Assembly (NCBI GenBank): GCA_023630585.1
Contig: CM042562.1
Span: 3,543,684 to 3,607,683 of the forward strand
Direction of reading: 5' to 3'
DNA: 64,000 nucleotides
DNA from: Cranoglanis bouderius
Lineage: Eukaryota; Chordata; Actinopteri; Siluriformes; Cranoglanididae
The notes beneath the pieces were generated by a model. That model was given only the letters and a program-made list of their open reading frames with translations. It was not told where the DNA came from and did not search any database. The translations under genes were made by a program, and so were the position numbers. Of this stretch, positions 1-13,300 are shown piece by piece (within the stretch, counting starts at the first letter, position 1; each line of letters begins with the position of its first letter).

Positions 1-506
1 TATAATTTTATTCTTTTAGTGTTTAATATAACCAACACAACCACATATCGAGTATGTATACATCTAGCGTATGTGCATGCTGTATACACATAATATCTGA
101 ATTCCATCTTTGCTTTCTGAATGGACATCTGGCAAGCTCTGTTTTGTTCCTAATGAGCAAACAGTGTGTTAATTAGCTTGGCCTCAACTTACCTTGAGCA
201 TGTTTGAGAATTCTGCATGGGTTCTGTAGAAGAGACTTCCCGACCCCAATCTGTCTCTCTCTATTAGCTCCCGTTCCTCTCTGCTTTGGCTGCTGCAGCT
301 GCTGTGTGTTAGTGGACACATCAAACATGTTGATTAATCAAGAGTTGCTGAGGGTGAAGCCATATTCTTCTTTTCTCAATGTTGGTTACACGCTAATACG
401 GCTCATCAAAGGCCTGTGAGAACACAGCCTTAGATGGCACAGTCTTACATGGTGTGCCTATTCACATCCATAATATTAATATTCAATTTTTACATCACTG
501 AATATA

Positions 507-509
507 TAT

Positions 510-548
<39 letters not shown>

Positions 549-549
549 G
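507..549. repeat. (TATT)n microsatellite
   Basis: About ten tandem copies of the four-base unit. Confidence 0.9.
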
Positions 550-1687
550 GCTTCAGGTTAATTCTGTATAATGTTTGTAGTCTAAAATGTAAAACCTGTA
601 GAAATGATTTTGATTTCTGTGAGAGGATTTCGCTTGGGAAACTGAACAATTGAAGCTCATTCTATGAGAGAAATAATATGTAATCTGATCTACTGTTGTG
701 GCAAATGGAGCTCGTTTATGATAGGTCTTTTGATGGATTCTCTTAATATTAAGGTGTGCTCTTAAGTTTATTTCATTATAACTTTTTTTGCTTTTTGTAT
801 TACCTCATCGATCCCTGAGTAACAACACTTGCCTGTAGATAGGCAAACATGTAAAAGAACAATACTGGATGATTATAATGCTTTAATTAGTTATGTTCTT
901 TACTGTTATTAACCAGATCCGGTATATAATAATGTTGTCTTGTCAGCTATGATAGGACATAATGACATGGCTGAGCAAATATTCTTGGCAGAATAGTGTT
1001 ATGCTTTCAGCATCAGTTGAATTCTTCAAAGGAACCTGAGATATTTGTTATATGTTATATAACTGTCTGCTTCTGTGAATGAACAGATGGTAAAAGCTTA
1101 AAAAAAAAAAAAAGAAGAAGAAGTAGTTCTCAGTTAACAGAATGACATTTTTGGCAATTGAATGTGTTTTTCCATGTTTGTGCTCCTCTGTAGGTATTCT
1201 TAAAGGTATATATTTTTTCTGTTACATTAAGATTCTCTGAACTAGCATTATGTTTGATGTGATTTAACATTAATTAACCCAGACTTCAGCAAAAAGTACT
1301 GTATAGTAATTAGTATTCTCATTTAGATTTTCAGAGGAGATAAATCTAGGCGAAAAGTGTTGTGATTTGTAATACAGAAACCCACATAACACAAGAGGAT
1401 CATATGATGCATGTGAAAAAACAGAGAAGCATGATGGAAAAAAGTTAATGTATTACAACTTCAGTGCCATCTAGTTTTACTGTAATTACATTCCATCGCT
1501 GTGTTTATATGTAATACTTCACCTAGCCTTTTAAAGACAAAGAAGCTAAGAAATAACACTGGAGACCACATATTTTCAGTAGAACTACTTCATTGTAATA
1601 ATGCCTATATTATACAGTCCTTTAGGCTTTTAAGAGAAATTTTAAGACGTTGATTTTGCTGTAAGGAATTTTTGATAATTTATATGT

Positions 1688-1815
1688 AAATGGTCAGCGC
1701 CTTTTAACCTTAGCGGTTCTACAAAGTGCTTTGTTTCTCATTCACCCATTCACACACACTCAGGTGCTAGCCTGCCATCCGGCGCAATTTGGGGTTCATT
1801 GGTCTTGCCCAAGAA
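1688..1815. repeat. dispersed fish repeat fragment
   Basis: Contains CATTCACCCATTCACACACA and TTGGGGTTCATTGGTCTTGC, wording I recognise from a common teleost interspersed repeat. The copy is diverged and its ends are unclear. Confidence 0.5.
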
Positions 1816-2278
1816 ACAACTTGCTTTACCACCTGCACCACTTGAAGGCATTATTTTACCTGGTAATTGCTGACCTCTTACCACAGTTACTGAATTATTT
1901 AGTCAAAACTATAGAATGTACAGGTAGAGATAATGTAACTATCTTACAATTGTATTTATTTTTTAATTTTATTACTGACTTACTTACACAGTAATTACAA
2001 AATATTTAGTGGCAGCTATAAATCAAATATTATTTATGTGCATAGATAAGTACAACTTTTTATTAGGCTATTACATTTATATATATATATATATAATCTC
2101 AGAGTTTCCATTAGCCAGTAAAGACCAAAAATCGGGAGCCACTGAAAGCACAAAAACACACACAAGTAAACTCGGGCTAACCCAACACAGGTCAGAATCA
2201 GAATCATTACCTGCCAATTCGACTCGCCTCCTCTCCATCCACAGCTGACACTCGACCACGCTATATAAATACACACAC

Positions 2279-3773
2279 AGTGGGTTTAGAAAAGAATTAC
2301 CCCCCTTTAAAATAATCACATTTTGTTGCTTTTCAGCCTGAAATGAAGACGGACACAGTTTTTGTTTTATCCAGCTGTATTTACTCAGTGCAACTTGTAA
2401 CATCCAAGTGAAAGATATAACACCAACATGTCAGAAAAAATAAATAAATAAAAACCCTGAGTTGGAAAAAGGATTCCCCCCCCCCCCCCCCAAAAATGAC
2501 TTGTAAAGTAAATAAGGTGTAGTTAATCACCTTCTCAATGGCACACAAAGCCATTTGACTTTCAACTGTGATCAGCTGTGGTCATTTTGATTAGCTCAGC
2601 ATGAAAAGAGCTTTTCTGGAGCATTTTGTTGTGCAACTGAAGCAAACAATCAACTATGGGTGGCAAGGCACTGTCAAAAGATCTCCGGGATAAAGTTGTG
2701 GACAGGCACAAGTTAGGAGATGGATACAAAAAAATTTCAAAGGCTTTATCAATGCCTAGAAGCACAGTGAAGTCTATTATTAAGAAGTGGAAGGTATTTG
2801 GTACAACACATACCCCTGGATCAGGACGTTGCTCCAAATTGGATGAAAGAGTCAGGAGGAAACTGGTCAGAGAGGCTACCAAGAGGCCTACAGCAACTCT
2901 GAAGCAGTTGCAGGAATTTATGACAAAGAGCGGTCATTGTGTGCATGTGATAACAATATCACAAATTCTCCACAAAGGTGGCTTGTATGGGAGGGTTGCA
3001 AGAAAAAAGCCACTCCTCAAGAAAGGCCACATGAACGCACCTTGAAGATTCTGAGGCCACATGGAAAAAGGTGTTATGGTCAGATGAGACTAAAATTTAA
3101 TTATTTGTCCTCAACACCAAACGATATGTCTGGCGGATATCCAATACAGCTCACCATCCACATAACACCATTCCTACAGTAAAGCATGGAGGTGTTAATA
3201 TCCTGTTATGGGGGTATTTCTCTGCAGCAGGGACTGGAGAACTTGTCAGGATACAAGGAAAATGGATGGGGCAAAATACCGTCAAATTCTTGAGGAAAAT
3301 CTGCTGCCCTCTGCCAGAAAGTTGTCAATGGGAAGAAGGTTTACCTTCCAACATGACAATGACCCAAAGCACACGGCAAAACTGACCGCACAGTGGTTGA
3401 AGGAGAAAAAGGTGAATGTCCTTGCATGGCCTAGTCAGAGCCCAGACTTAAACCCCATTGAAAATCTGTGGAATGACTTGAAGACTGCAGTCCACAAACG
3501 GTCACCAACAAATTATCCCAACAGACTAAAGGCTGTACTTGAAAAATTAAGGCAAATTAAAGCAAGGGGGTGATCCTTTTTCCAACTCAGTGATTCTGTT
3601 TTTTTTTTTAAATTTTCTGACTTGTTGGTTTTATATCTCTCACTTGGATGTTATAAGTTGCACTGAGTAAATACAGCTGGGTGAAACAAAAACCATGTCC
3701 GTCTTCATTTCAGGCTGAAAAGCAACAAAATGTGATTATTTTAAAGGGCGGTGATTCTTTCCTATACCCACTG
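2279..3773 (+). mobile_element. Tc1-like DNA transposon, full length but dead
   Basis: Terminal inverted repeats of about 220 bp: the left end CAGTGGGTTTAGAAAAGAAT mirrors the right end, which closes CTATACCCACTG. The TA duplication is intact at the right (3774-3775) and mutated at the left. A broken transposase (2656-3573) fills the centre. A run of about 13 C near 2477 interrupts the left repeat. Confidence 0.92.
2656..3573 (+). pseudogene. Tc1 transposase pseudogene
   Basis: Starts MGGKALSKDLRDKVVDRHK, a paired-like helix-turn-helix DNA-binding domain (GYKKISKALSMPRSTVKSII), and stays open to 3045. Stops and frameshifts then break it. The first catalytic Asp survives in KVLWSDETK (about 3070-3096). 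The second Asp and the Glu lie in the 3208-3573 frame as FQHDNDPKH and SPDLNPIENLW, 34 residues apart, so this is a DD34E enzyme. The C-terminus is shortened by a deletion after HKRSPTNYPNRL. Not functional. Confidence 0.9.
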
Positions 3774-3800
3774 TATGTATATCTATAATCTATCTATCTA

Positions 3801-3803
<3 letters not shown>

Positions 3804-3850
<47 letters not shown>
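3804..3850. repeat. (AT)n microsatellite
   Basis: Pure AT run between the Tc1 element and the MITE at 3865. Confidence 0.9.
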
Positions 3851-3853
<3 letters not shown>

Positions 3854-3864
3854 CACACACACTA

Positions 3865-4094
3865 CTGTGCAAAAGTTTTAGGTACATGCAAAGAAATGCT
3901 GTAGAGCGAAAATACCTATTCATTATTTAATTTTAATTAAAGTCTGAAAAGTGGCCTCTTACGTAATATGCTGCTTTCTTTAATGACATACAAACATTTT
4001 TCTGTAACATTTAAACTAATGTTTGGGAATCTGAAATGTTTTTTGTACTGACTTTATAATGTAGAAGGTTTAGGGTGCCTAAACTTTTGCACAG
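3865..4094. mobile_element. 230-bp MITE of a Tc1-like family
   Basis: Inverted ends CTGTGCAAAAGTTTTAGG and CCTAAACTTTTGCACAG, flanked on both sides by TA (3863-3864, 4095-4096). Internal sequence (TGAAAAGTGGCCTCTTACGT region) matches the longer copy at 11627, which keeps transposase remnants, so this is an internal-deletion derivative. Confidence 0.87.
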
Positions 4095-4098
4095 TACT

Positions 4099-4111
4099 GT
4101 GTGTGTGTGTG

Positions 4112-4202
<91 letters not shown>
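4099..4202. repeat. (GT)n followed by (TA)n microsatellite
   Basis: About 19 bases of GT then roughly 80 bases of TA, directly after the MITE. ORFs on both strands here are artefacts of the repeat. Confidence 0.95.
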
Positions 4203-4207
<5 letters not shown>

Positions 4208-7200
4208 CACACACACCTATCTGTCTTCCATTAAATATAGTTATAGCCAATAAGAACTTTCTTACTTAATTCATTCACTTCTTTACTCTTATCTCTTCTG
4301 TTATTGCACTGAGGCATCTAGTTACATCAAATTGAACCTTATTTTGTTATTTTTGCAATGCAGGTTGCCCCTCGACCCCCACCCCCTCCCATATTAGAAT
4401 GAGCCCACAGGAATGGGTTTATATTGCAGCCAATAACAAGTGTATCAGTGACGATTTAAAAGTGGCCATATGCATTTGGAAATTTAAGTGAAAGTTAAGA
4501 TTAACAGAAAGATCTATGTTCAAGTAGAAATATTCCCACAATGGTTATCGCTCTTTGTGCTTCTACACTATTACCTGTTTCTAGAGTATCAACGTATTTC
4601 TACATTGTTACAATCCTATTATACACCACTGGGAAATATTTGTCATGTGTAGCTGGTTGTTCTGCTCTCTGAGTGATCTGTACTGCTACACAGATGACAA
4701 TGTAACATACTGAAGAATAAACGAGGCAGTCCCGTGAGAAAACGAGTTTGTAATCTATGACAGTTTTAGTACATGCTTGATTCAGAGCAGTAGATTTTCT
4801 TCTGGAACAAGACAGAAATAATTCTTCTTGGATACTTCTTGACTTGGTGATTGATTGTTGTACCTACAAGTGAACTGTTAGAGATATGTTTTGTAGTCTG
4901 TTATCTGATGGGTGTTCATGCAGACAGTTATCTTTTCTGTAACATTTCTTTCCACATAATATGACCAGTAAACTATTTTTCTGTTTTGTTCCTTGATTAA
5001 CCCCCCAAACTCCCAGCTCATTATTCATTAATCCTTTTAAGGCATGTTGTTTAGTAAGTACAGTGACACTGATAGTACAGCATGCAGTTATTAGTGAGGA
5101 ATGTATATCTAGGTTAGACTGATGAATCTTAGAGGTTTTGGTGGATTAAACGAGTATAACGCTTGTGTTGAATTGTGAAGAATGTCACTGCTCTGTGCAG
5201 ATCATCCCTTTCATTTTGCATCCCATCCTCCACTCCCTGTGTATGTTTCACCATACATCCTTCATCTTAAACGGCCATCTCACTCAAGTCAGACTCAGAA
5301 AGAAAGTGTGGTTTGTCTGCCATATCTACCAGCATGATGTTTATGTGTTTCTGTGTATGTTGTCTTGTTTCTTTGTGTGAATGTGTGTGTGTTTGATTCT
5401 GTCTTGATTCTATTATACTATGCTCTGTCATTACTGTCACTGACATATATGGCATAAGATTCTTTTTTCTTTAATATTTCTTTGTCTGGACTCCTTCATT
5501 TGCCTCACTATCCTCCTATCTCTTCTTTCTCTGATTTATCTGTGTTAACAGGGCAGAATTTGGGACATCCAGCAGAAACATGTTTGATGATTAAGTTAAT
5601 TTGCCTTTTTTTTCCAGTTGGCTTCTGACTCAGTGTGTTCTGGCATATAGTGTAAAGCTATAAAGGAAATCACACACTGGTATTTTAATACATCTCAGCA
5701 AGAATGCCTCTTATCACACTGAACCAGTGACCAACAGACATTGATTAATTCTGCGAACAAACTAATGATGACTTGTTTTAGTATTGCAAAATCATCTCTA
5801 ACAAATGAAACAAGAATGAAAGGCTCATCTGGATGTATCATTAAGTTATATGGCTGCACTCCACCCCACATTTTTTTTTTTAAATCTTTCATAGACATCC
5901 AGGCTTATGTGTTTTTCTTCCCTCCATAGAGTTAGTCTCCTCACTCCTCATGCATTTCACCTCACTTGAACTTTAAAGTGCACTCAGCACTCTCCTCAAC
6001 ACAAACAGTGTTTAGTCTAACTCCAGAAGCTGTGTTAGCCTGCCCATGAAAAATCTGCATCAGTTCACTTCCACATACATCCCACATCACATAGACTTTT
6101 GTACACAGCCTTTTGTCATGGGTCTCTACCCAATATATTTAATTAATGACGATATTGACTTTTAAAGAAGAATGATTATTTAGAAAAAATAGATAAGATA
6201 CATCAAATAATACATTAATTTGCCAAGTGCCATTCGCCCTAATAAATGCTACCCTACTTATGTGGGATCTCAAATAAGTTCTACTGTAGCAGGGACTGAG
6301 GTGAGCATAAAAGTGTACAACATAGAACCATTAAGACAAAGAAAGGCACTTTCTGTTTTGTAGTGATTACATATTACATGTTACATTAGTTCCACTTAAT
6401 TTGATGTTTCTTTTCAGATACAGGTCTAAATCTTGGCACTTTCATAAAAATGTATATACACACACAAAGAAAAAATAAATTTGAATACACAGCTAAAGAA
6501 AAACCCATCTAAATTCCAGTAATCATTTATGACCAGTTTCATATAATGCATACAGTATTTTATAAACAGCACAATAAACAAGATTAAACTTACATGAAGA
6601 CAAGAACTTGGTAAACAAACAGGCACATAATTCACCCAATCCATACAATGTTATTTCAAACACTTCATGCTCCAGCTTTAAGCATCTTCATACAGTGAAA
6701 TTATTGTGCTACAGTTGCACACTCCTACCCAGACACAGTGCAAACATGATAAATGAACTATTTTACATAGTAAAAAACCCAAAAAAAACTGTAAACTGAA
6801 CATAGACAAAATACCATGCAAGATTATTAATGTGCCCCAAGCAAGTAAAAATAATACTAAACTGTAAACATTTTATGCAGTCAAAAAGTGACATAGTGGG
6901 AGATATTGCACATGCAGTACTCCTAAATTATTAATGTACTAAATCATTAACGTAGCAAGTAAAAAGGGAATAATAAGGTCAGAGGAATAATATTCAATCA
7001 AACACATCACAGTTTGCAGAGATGAATACATCTACTGTTGCTTGCAAAGCTGCCTATTGCCAGTCTTAATGCCTTAAGCTCAACTGGCCAGTCAGTTCTC
7101 ACCCACAACACTCTCTTCTGCTTCTTGTTTTAAAAGATGTGACCTGAGTGTGCTGTGTGACGAGTCCCTATGGGCCTTCACTGCTATAGTGTTTCTCAAC

Positions 7201-8057
7201 AACTTAGGTTCATGCATGTGAAAAACACAGAGGAGAGTACAAATAAGTTTGTGTCTCTGCAATCAATAATAAAATATTATCTAACACTATAAAATAAACC
7301 ACAGATGAAGTAGATTTCAAACAATACTCTAACAATTTATTATTATTTTTTTAATTGCTATTTGAAGCTCAACGTCTTCATTAGAGCATTATGAATCCAT
7401 GTGTGCTGCATATAAAACAGGGTTTTAGTAGATGTGGTCATCACAATAATACACTTCTGCTTAAAGGACTAAAATACACTGGTCTTTAATTTAGTTTATT
7501 ATAAATTACTTATTCTACATCTACCTTGGCCTATCTGTAACAACAACCATTCATGCAACCATTATAACCTGATGACTGTCTATTTTCTTATTGTGTGGTG
7601 TTTAGTGTATGATATTCATAACATCACACTGTGTCTGTATTTCCCAACTGTCCAAGCTCTTGAGGTAGACATTGATGTTCTTCTCTGTGGACACATTGCT
7701 TCTGTGTACAGTGGCCTGATTTTCATTTTGAAAAGAATGCTGGATATGTGCCTAGTTTTTCCCTCATAAACGAAATCAACATCAGTGTTATTTTTTTTTC
7801 CCCACTGGAAGTACAATTTATTGGTCTGGCAACACAGTTTACTTTTTACACTGATCCAAAAGAGGTCCTGAGCTCTGGGTTTAAATAGGGTCAATGTTCT
7901 CTAAATGCACTGAATACACCAGAGGCATCGAAATGCATCAAAGCTCCTCTCCTTGGGCTTTATGGATATTGCACCGAATTACTTAATGGTTGACCAACGT
8001 CTTGTGACTCATGCTTGAGTGTAAGACATTGTTGTTCAACATTCATTCATTTGAAAA

Positions 8058-8096
<39 letters not shown>

Positions 8097-10222
8097 TTTG
8101 CTTAAATTGCCATATAAGCAAAATGCCCCATTAAGTCACAGTTATGGTATCATTAGACTGTGCCACAAAAATAGAGACAGAGATGGAGTGAACCAAGAGC
8201 TATGGTCCGTACCCCTGTTTCATTCTCTCGCATTGGTTAAAAATAGTTTCAGACCATTTCCCCTCTCTACTTTAAATCTCCTTAAAGCTGACTTGGCTGA
8301 TACTTATGTGGCTGTTTGCTTTGAAGCATTTAAATAGGCTGACATCAGAGGGGCACGTCTGCCAAAAGAACACAAATTTAATCCATTTTCCATATGTGGC
8401 ATGCCAAGCTTCTCACCCTCTCCAGCGAGTGGGATTGAGAGGTTGGGGTTTTAGTGGCTAATTTGGCTCCTTGCACCTCTGTTTCCCTTCTTTAGTCCTC
8501 ATTGGCAGGCCACAAAGTGGCCATGTAATGCACAAGTCAATACAGAAAAATCATACGTTCTTGGTGCAGTACTCATTAGCCCGAAAGAAATTTGATTGTG
8601 GTGAAATCTCTCTCTCATCTATTTATTAGTGATCTCTCTATAAGAGAGCATATGGGAGCATATATGTGTGCATGTTTTGTCACAATGAAATAAGAGAGGG
8701 AGAGGTTCTCATCAAGGATGAAAAGAGGAAGGCAGAGCAACAGTGAGGTCATATGGGAGTCGACCTCTTCAAATTCAGCCAGGTGCACCTGTAAGCAGAA
8801 AAGCATCCCCGCCCAGAGACTCCATGCCCTGGTTCTGAACTGTCTCAGTAATCGAGCACCCTAGAATTGGAGCAGTCTGCCCTGCTTTGTTTGTCCCCTT
8901 GGATTTTATAGTGCAGCGTTCACAAAGGCAAGCTATGTTGTGAGGTCTGTTTCATTCTATGAAAAGGAGGTAAAAGTTTTGCCTATGCTGGGCCATTTAG
9001 TTTGGAATTGTGAAATTCTAAAGTCAGCACATTTGAGAGCACAAGAAACATGGCTCCAGTTAGGCAGTATAAGCCAGAGCCCATATTGTGACCCTGTGTT
9101 AATTATGCACAGCATGGGTCTAGCTGGTATCCTGGTCCAAGCCCTCATGCTACAGGGTGTGCAGTCTTCAAATGCATGCATAATGGCAGACAGTTAAAGC
9201 TCTTTAGTCAACACACAGAAAGACATTAACACTTTTTTAGTGACATGGAGGCTGTTTCCTTTTGTCTGTACTCTGCTGCCAATAAGCTCTCATGCAGAAT
9301 CTATAGTGGTGGCTCCAGTGCAGGGAACCACAGCAGGATCCACTGTCAGTCCCATAAATCCCCACAGGGCATTAATCCCCAGACATTGATGTATGTGTAT
9401 ATAAAAAGTGATTGTCTGTGCATGCATGTGTATGACTGTCCCAGCAAGGACCATTAGCTTCTCAGACTAAATTTGCTCCAAATTACCCTCACTCAGAAAG
9501 CACTAAATCCAGTGGGGAGCAGCCATACAACTAAATGAATAGTGTTGATGTGGCACTATTTTTAAAAAAGCAGAGCCAGGCAGCACCTGTTCTTGCAATT
9601 GGGCACATGGTGTCAGGGCTTTAGGGACAGTCTGCGTAGTGGGCTGACAAGAGAATGGTGGAGCGCAGCTGCTCCCAGGAGCCCTGCCTGTGTGCTGGAG
9701 TAATAAGCCCCTTGACCACTGCTGCTCTGTAAGCCCTCCATGATTTTCCACCTCTCTCTTGTTTTGTCCCATGCCATCCTCACATTAAAGATCCAAAAAA
9801 GTAGAGCCTGGTTCATGTGAAATAGTATAGGATTTTACTAAAAGACCACTCAAATTCACAGAATAGAAGCACCATTTAATGACTTCAAATCCAAATCAGA
9901 ATTTGGTCATTGTCCTTTCAGACAAAAGAATCGCATGAGTCTCAGGAAAGCCAGTTAAAATAACTGGGTTCTGAAAGGGTGTATGTGTTCTTGAGATTGT
10001 GGGGCTATGAGCGATCATGTTCACATGGACCGCTCTTCCATCCTGGACTCTGATCCTGAGGATTGCTGAAGGACCTTTTCTTCTGTTCTTTCATAGCTTC
10101 TCTTTCTATTCTTTTCCTCCTTCGTCTTTCTCATGGGTATGTGTGTCTTCTTCACAAGTGCCTCTGTAAGTAACCTAATCTCATGCTTGCCCCCCCCGGT
10201 CCTGATGGGTTCTTCATGACAG
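4203..10222. other. intron sequence, few repeats, no exon recognised
   Basis: Apart from a short TA microsatellite (about 8064-8091) and small homopolymers, I recognise no transposon, exon or RNA gene. The part from about 8340 to 9800 has more even base composition and fewer repeats than the rest of the window. None of its short ORFs resembles a family I know. Confidence 0.6.
8064..8091. repeat. (TA)n microsatellite
   Basis: A13 followed by a pure TA run. Confidence 0.9.
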
Positions 10223-10374
10223 AGGCTCAGTGTAAGCCTTACTACTCAGACTACTCTCCGACTCGTCGCCTCATTCACAAGATGTGCACTAGCCACTACC
10301 TGGATCTTTTTATCACCATCGTCATAGGCCTCAATGTCATCACTATGTCCATGGAGCACTACCAGCAGCCCAAG
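10223..10374 (+). CDS. cacna1g: cacna1g exon: end of III-IV linker and IVS1
   Basis: Starts after the acceptor ttcatgacag with the last two bases of a split codon, then reads [30 protein letters not shown] and [16 protein letters not shown]. Ends at phase 0 before donor gtaggc. The second half is the S1 helix of repeat IV. The reading frame is open upstream to an ATG at 10183, but that stretch is intronic pyrimidine tract, not a start. The alternatively spliced small exons known just upstream in mammals were not recognised here. Confidence 0.93.
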
Positions 10375-13300
10375 GTAGGCCCATGGAGTTAAGGTGATTT
10401 GGAAAATCTCATTAACTAATTGCTAATGGCAAATTATATACCAGAACATTATATTACTGTTTTGTCCTCTTTATAGCCATCATTGTTATGTACTAATCAA
10501 ATTACATATTTTCTTGCTGTTTTGTTGGAAGGCGAGTTAGCTTTACATTGTATTATTATGCTTAGGTGATCTTTTATTGACCTCTAAGATGGCACATTAC
10601 TCATGAATATTCAATTAGCCCTACATAGTAATACAACAGAACAAGTACAAGTTGTGAATACAGAATATGGATATAAAATCAAACGAGTTAGCACCCTTCA
10701 GGACTTAGAGTGGTTTTACAATGAATCCTTTACATTTTGCAACATATTTTTCAGATATATTTCACTTTTTACATGACGTTTATAAATGATCCTAGATTTA
10801 TATATCTTTCAAGGAATGAACAGTGATGCAATGATGAAAGGTGTGAGAAAGGTGGGAAAAATAAAAATCAAGAGCTTCTATCTAGCAATCAGCTTCTAAT
10901 CAGATAGCAGCAAAGACAGTCTTCTGAAAAATCACAGACTTATCCTCCCTTCTCATCACAGATATTTATTATCCTTTAGCAGAAATTCAATGCTAGCTTA
11001 CTGGTTATCCAGATGACTGAGCCACTAATGCAGTGGCAAAGCTGTGGCTTCTTTCTGGGAGTCTTACCAAGCAAGCTGGTATTTACCGCCGCTGTTAGTG
11101 CTCTTCACTGCCAGAGGGTTTCCCAGGCTTTGACCCTATTGGTAATGGAGTTCATCCCTGCTGACCTGTGGTTATAAATAGATGGCTGTTTTTGTTAGCA
11201 GTATAGTGTGGGAAGGGGAAAGGGAGAGTTCTTTTTTAGTTTTTGGTATAATTAGAGTGTGGTAATCTGGTAGGTCTTGATATGGAACATTTCCTGTTTT
11301 CAGTGTACATCTGATCTTGTCTCTGGCCGTAGTGTCAACTCCAGAACACTAGCACCTTTCATGAAAATGAGCAAAAATATACATAAATATACATAAATAA
11401 ATTATGCATATAAAATAAATTATGTATACAATAAATTATATTTAGGGACTTTATATAATTTTATTTTAATATAATCTAAGTAATGGGGTGATCTAAATAA
11501 TTACTTTCTAATTTAACCACCATAGATGTTCTTCCTTCAGGACCACCCTCTCTATCCAAACATCTGTTTAAAACCATTCTCTACAAGAAAGCACCAGTGT
11601 GGGTGCAAATTTTTCCACATACAGTACTGTGCAAAAGTTTCAGGCACATGCAAAGAAATGATGTAGAGCAAAGTTGCCTTCAAAATAATGAAATTAAATG
11701 TTTCTACATTAAAAAAAAAACAAAAACAAAAAAAAAACATGAAGAGCAGTAAATGAAACAAAGTCAATATTTGGTGTGACAAAAAAATAAAAATAAAAAT
11801 AATAGTCTCCGGTACAATTTGTGCAGCTTTATAAGGAAATTGGCTGGTAGGTTTTATTGAGCATCTTGCAGAACCAGCCACAGTTCTTCTGGAGACTTTG
11901 ACTGTCGCACTCGCTTCTTATTTTTGCAGCAAAACCCAGCAGCCTTCATTGTGTATTTTGTCTGAAAAGTGCTCTCTTATATAATATGCTGCTTTTTTTT
12001 AATGACATAAAAAAACATTTTTCTGCAACATTTATTTATTTTTTGCTAGAAAACTAATGTTTGGAACAAACATAACAAAGTTTGTACTAAAAAAATAGGG
12101 TGCCTAAAGCTTAATGTACTTTAAGTATGTTTACATATTTGATAAAGTGACTTTGGGCAGAGTAGGTGAAAGTTCTTATTCAGGGAACTTCAGTGGCAGC
12201 TTGCTGGTGCAGAGATGTGAATCTACAACTTTTTAATCAGTAGTCCAAAGCCTTAACCACTGAGCTGCCACCACAAGTAGTTACACATCTGATGCCAGCT
12301 CAAGAAACATAGCAATGGCTCCTCTGATTGTATCTTGTAAAATGTGTCCAACTGTTATGTTGGATCGATCCAGGCAAACAGACATTGAAGTATTATGTTT
12401 TATATAGATATGCCTTGTACATTATATTATTACAGTAGAAGTAAAGCAAGCTGGCATCAGTTTACAAGCCTTTTGAAACTCCTAGGTCTTCTTAGGCGGT
12501 TTTGTAGTGTGGGCTGTTGCTAACAACGCAGTAATGTTTCATGATTGATTAATGCAGCTGGGCTCTGTTGAAGATTTTTCGATGCTGATTACAGAGCCCA
12601 GAACAGTATTTTTCCAACTTTTTCTCTCTTACAGCATTCGTCTTAGTGATAGTTAGACGGACATATTATAAAGTTTTATTAAAAATAAATTATTTCAGCA
12701 GCTAAAAGAAAATCCTTCCACTTTTCAAGTAAAAAAAAAATCTTATTTTTAACAAACACTCTCATAGTCTCACATGCTTTTAAAATCTCAATGTTTTGCA
12801 GGTGCTTGATGAAGCTCTGAAAATCTGCAACTACATTTTCACCATTATCTTTGTGCTGGAGTCTGTCTTCAAACTTGTGGCATTTGGATTCAGACGTTTC
12901 TTCAAAGACAGGTATGAGATACAGAGTGAGGTTATGAATAAGCCACAAAATGCACCAGGATGTCTGAGAAAAAAAAAGCTATATCCTAACAATGAAAAAC
13001 TTCAATGAAAAAATGAATATCTTACTGATGTAAAAGTTATATTTTACTCTAGTGGTTCTCAAAGTGGGGTCTGTGAAGCATAGCCATGGGGGCTGTGATG
13101 AATGTGCTACAGCAGTAGAAATTACAGCCCACAATTATTAAACTTATTGTATTTATTATTGAGGTTTTATACTATTTTGCCTGATTGACTGGTGCCTTCA
13201 ATTAAATAGGTTTAATACAAACCTTAATAACTGAAAAACAAGTAGGCCTATAAATAATGTCAACTTGGACCTAATGTGTTCTGTCAGAGGAAATAAGGAA

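Larger units (their letters stand above)
1..2278. other. cacna1g upstream intron, AT-rich, no exon recognised
   Basis: No channel exon of repeat III or the III-IV linker could be found on either strand. Contents are a (TATT)n tract (about 507-549), an A-rich run near 1099, a dispersed-repeat fragment (1688-1815) and a short TA run near 2078. ORFs here are short and unlike any family I know. Confidence 0.6.

Noticed and set aside
4011..4269. Frames on both strands across the TA/GT repeat
   Set aside because: Poly-Tyr-Ile products of a microsatellite.
10183..10392. 70-codon frame with an ATG at 10183 as a gene start
   Set aside because: The acceptor at 10221-10222 and the split codon fit the channel exon exactly. 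The upstream part is a C-rich pyrimidine tract.
12180..12276. A tRNA gene on the minus strand
   Set aside because: No cloverleaf pairing could be made and the B box is degenerate; it fits a SINE head and tail.
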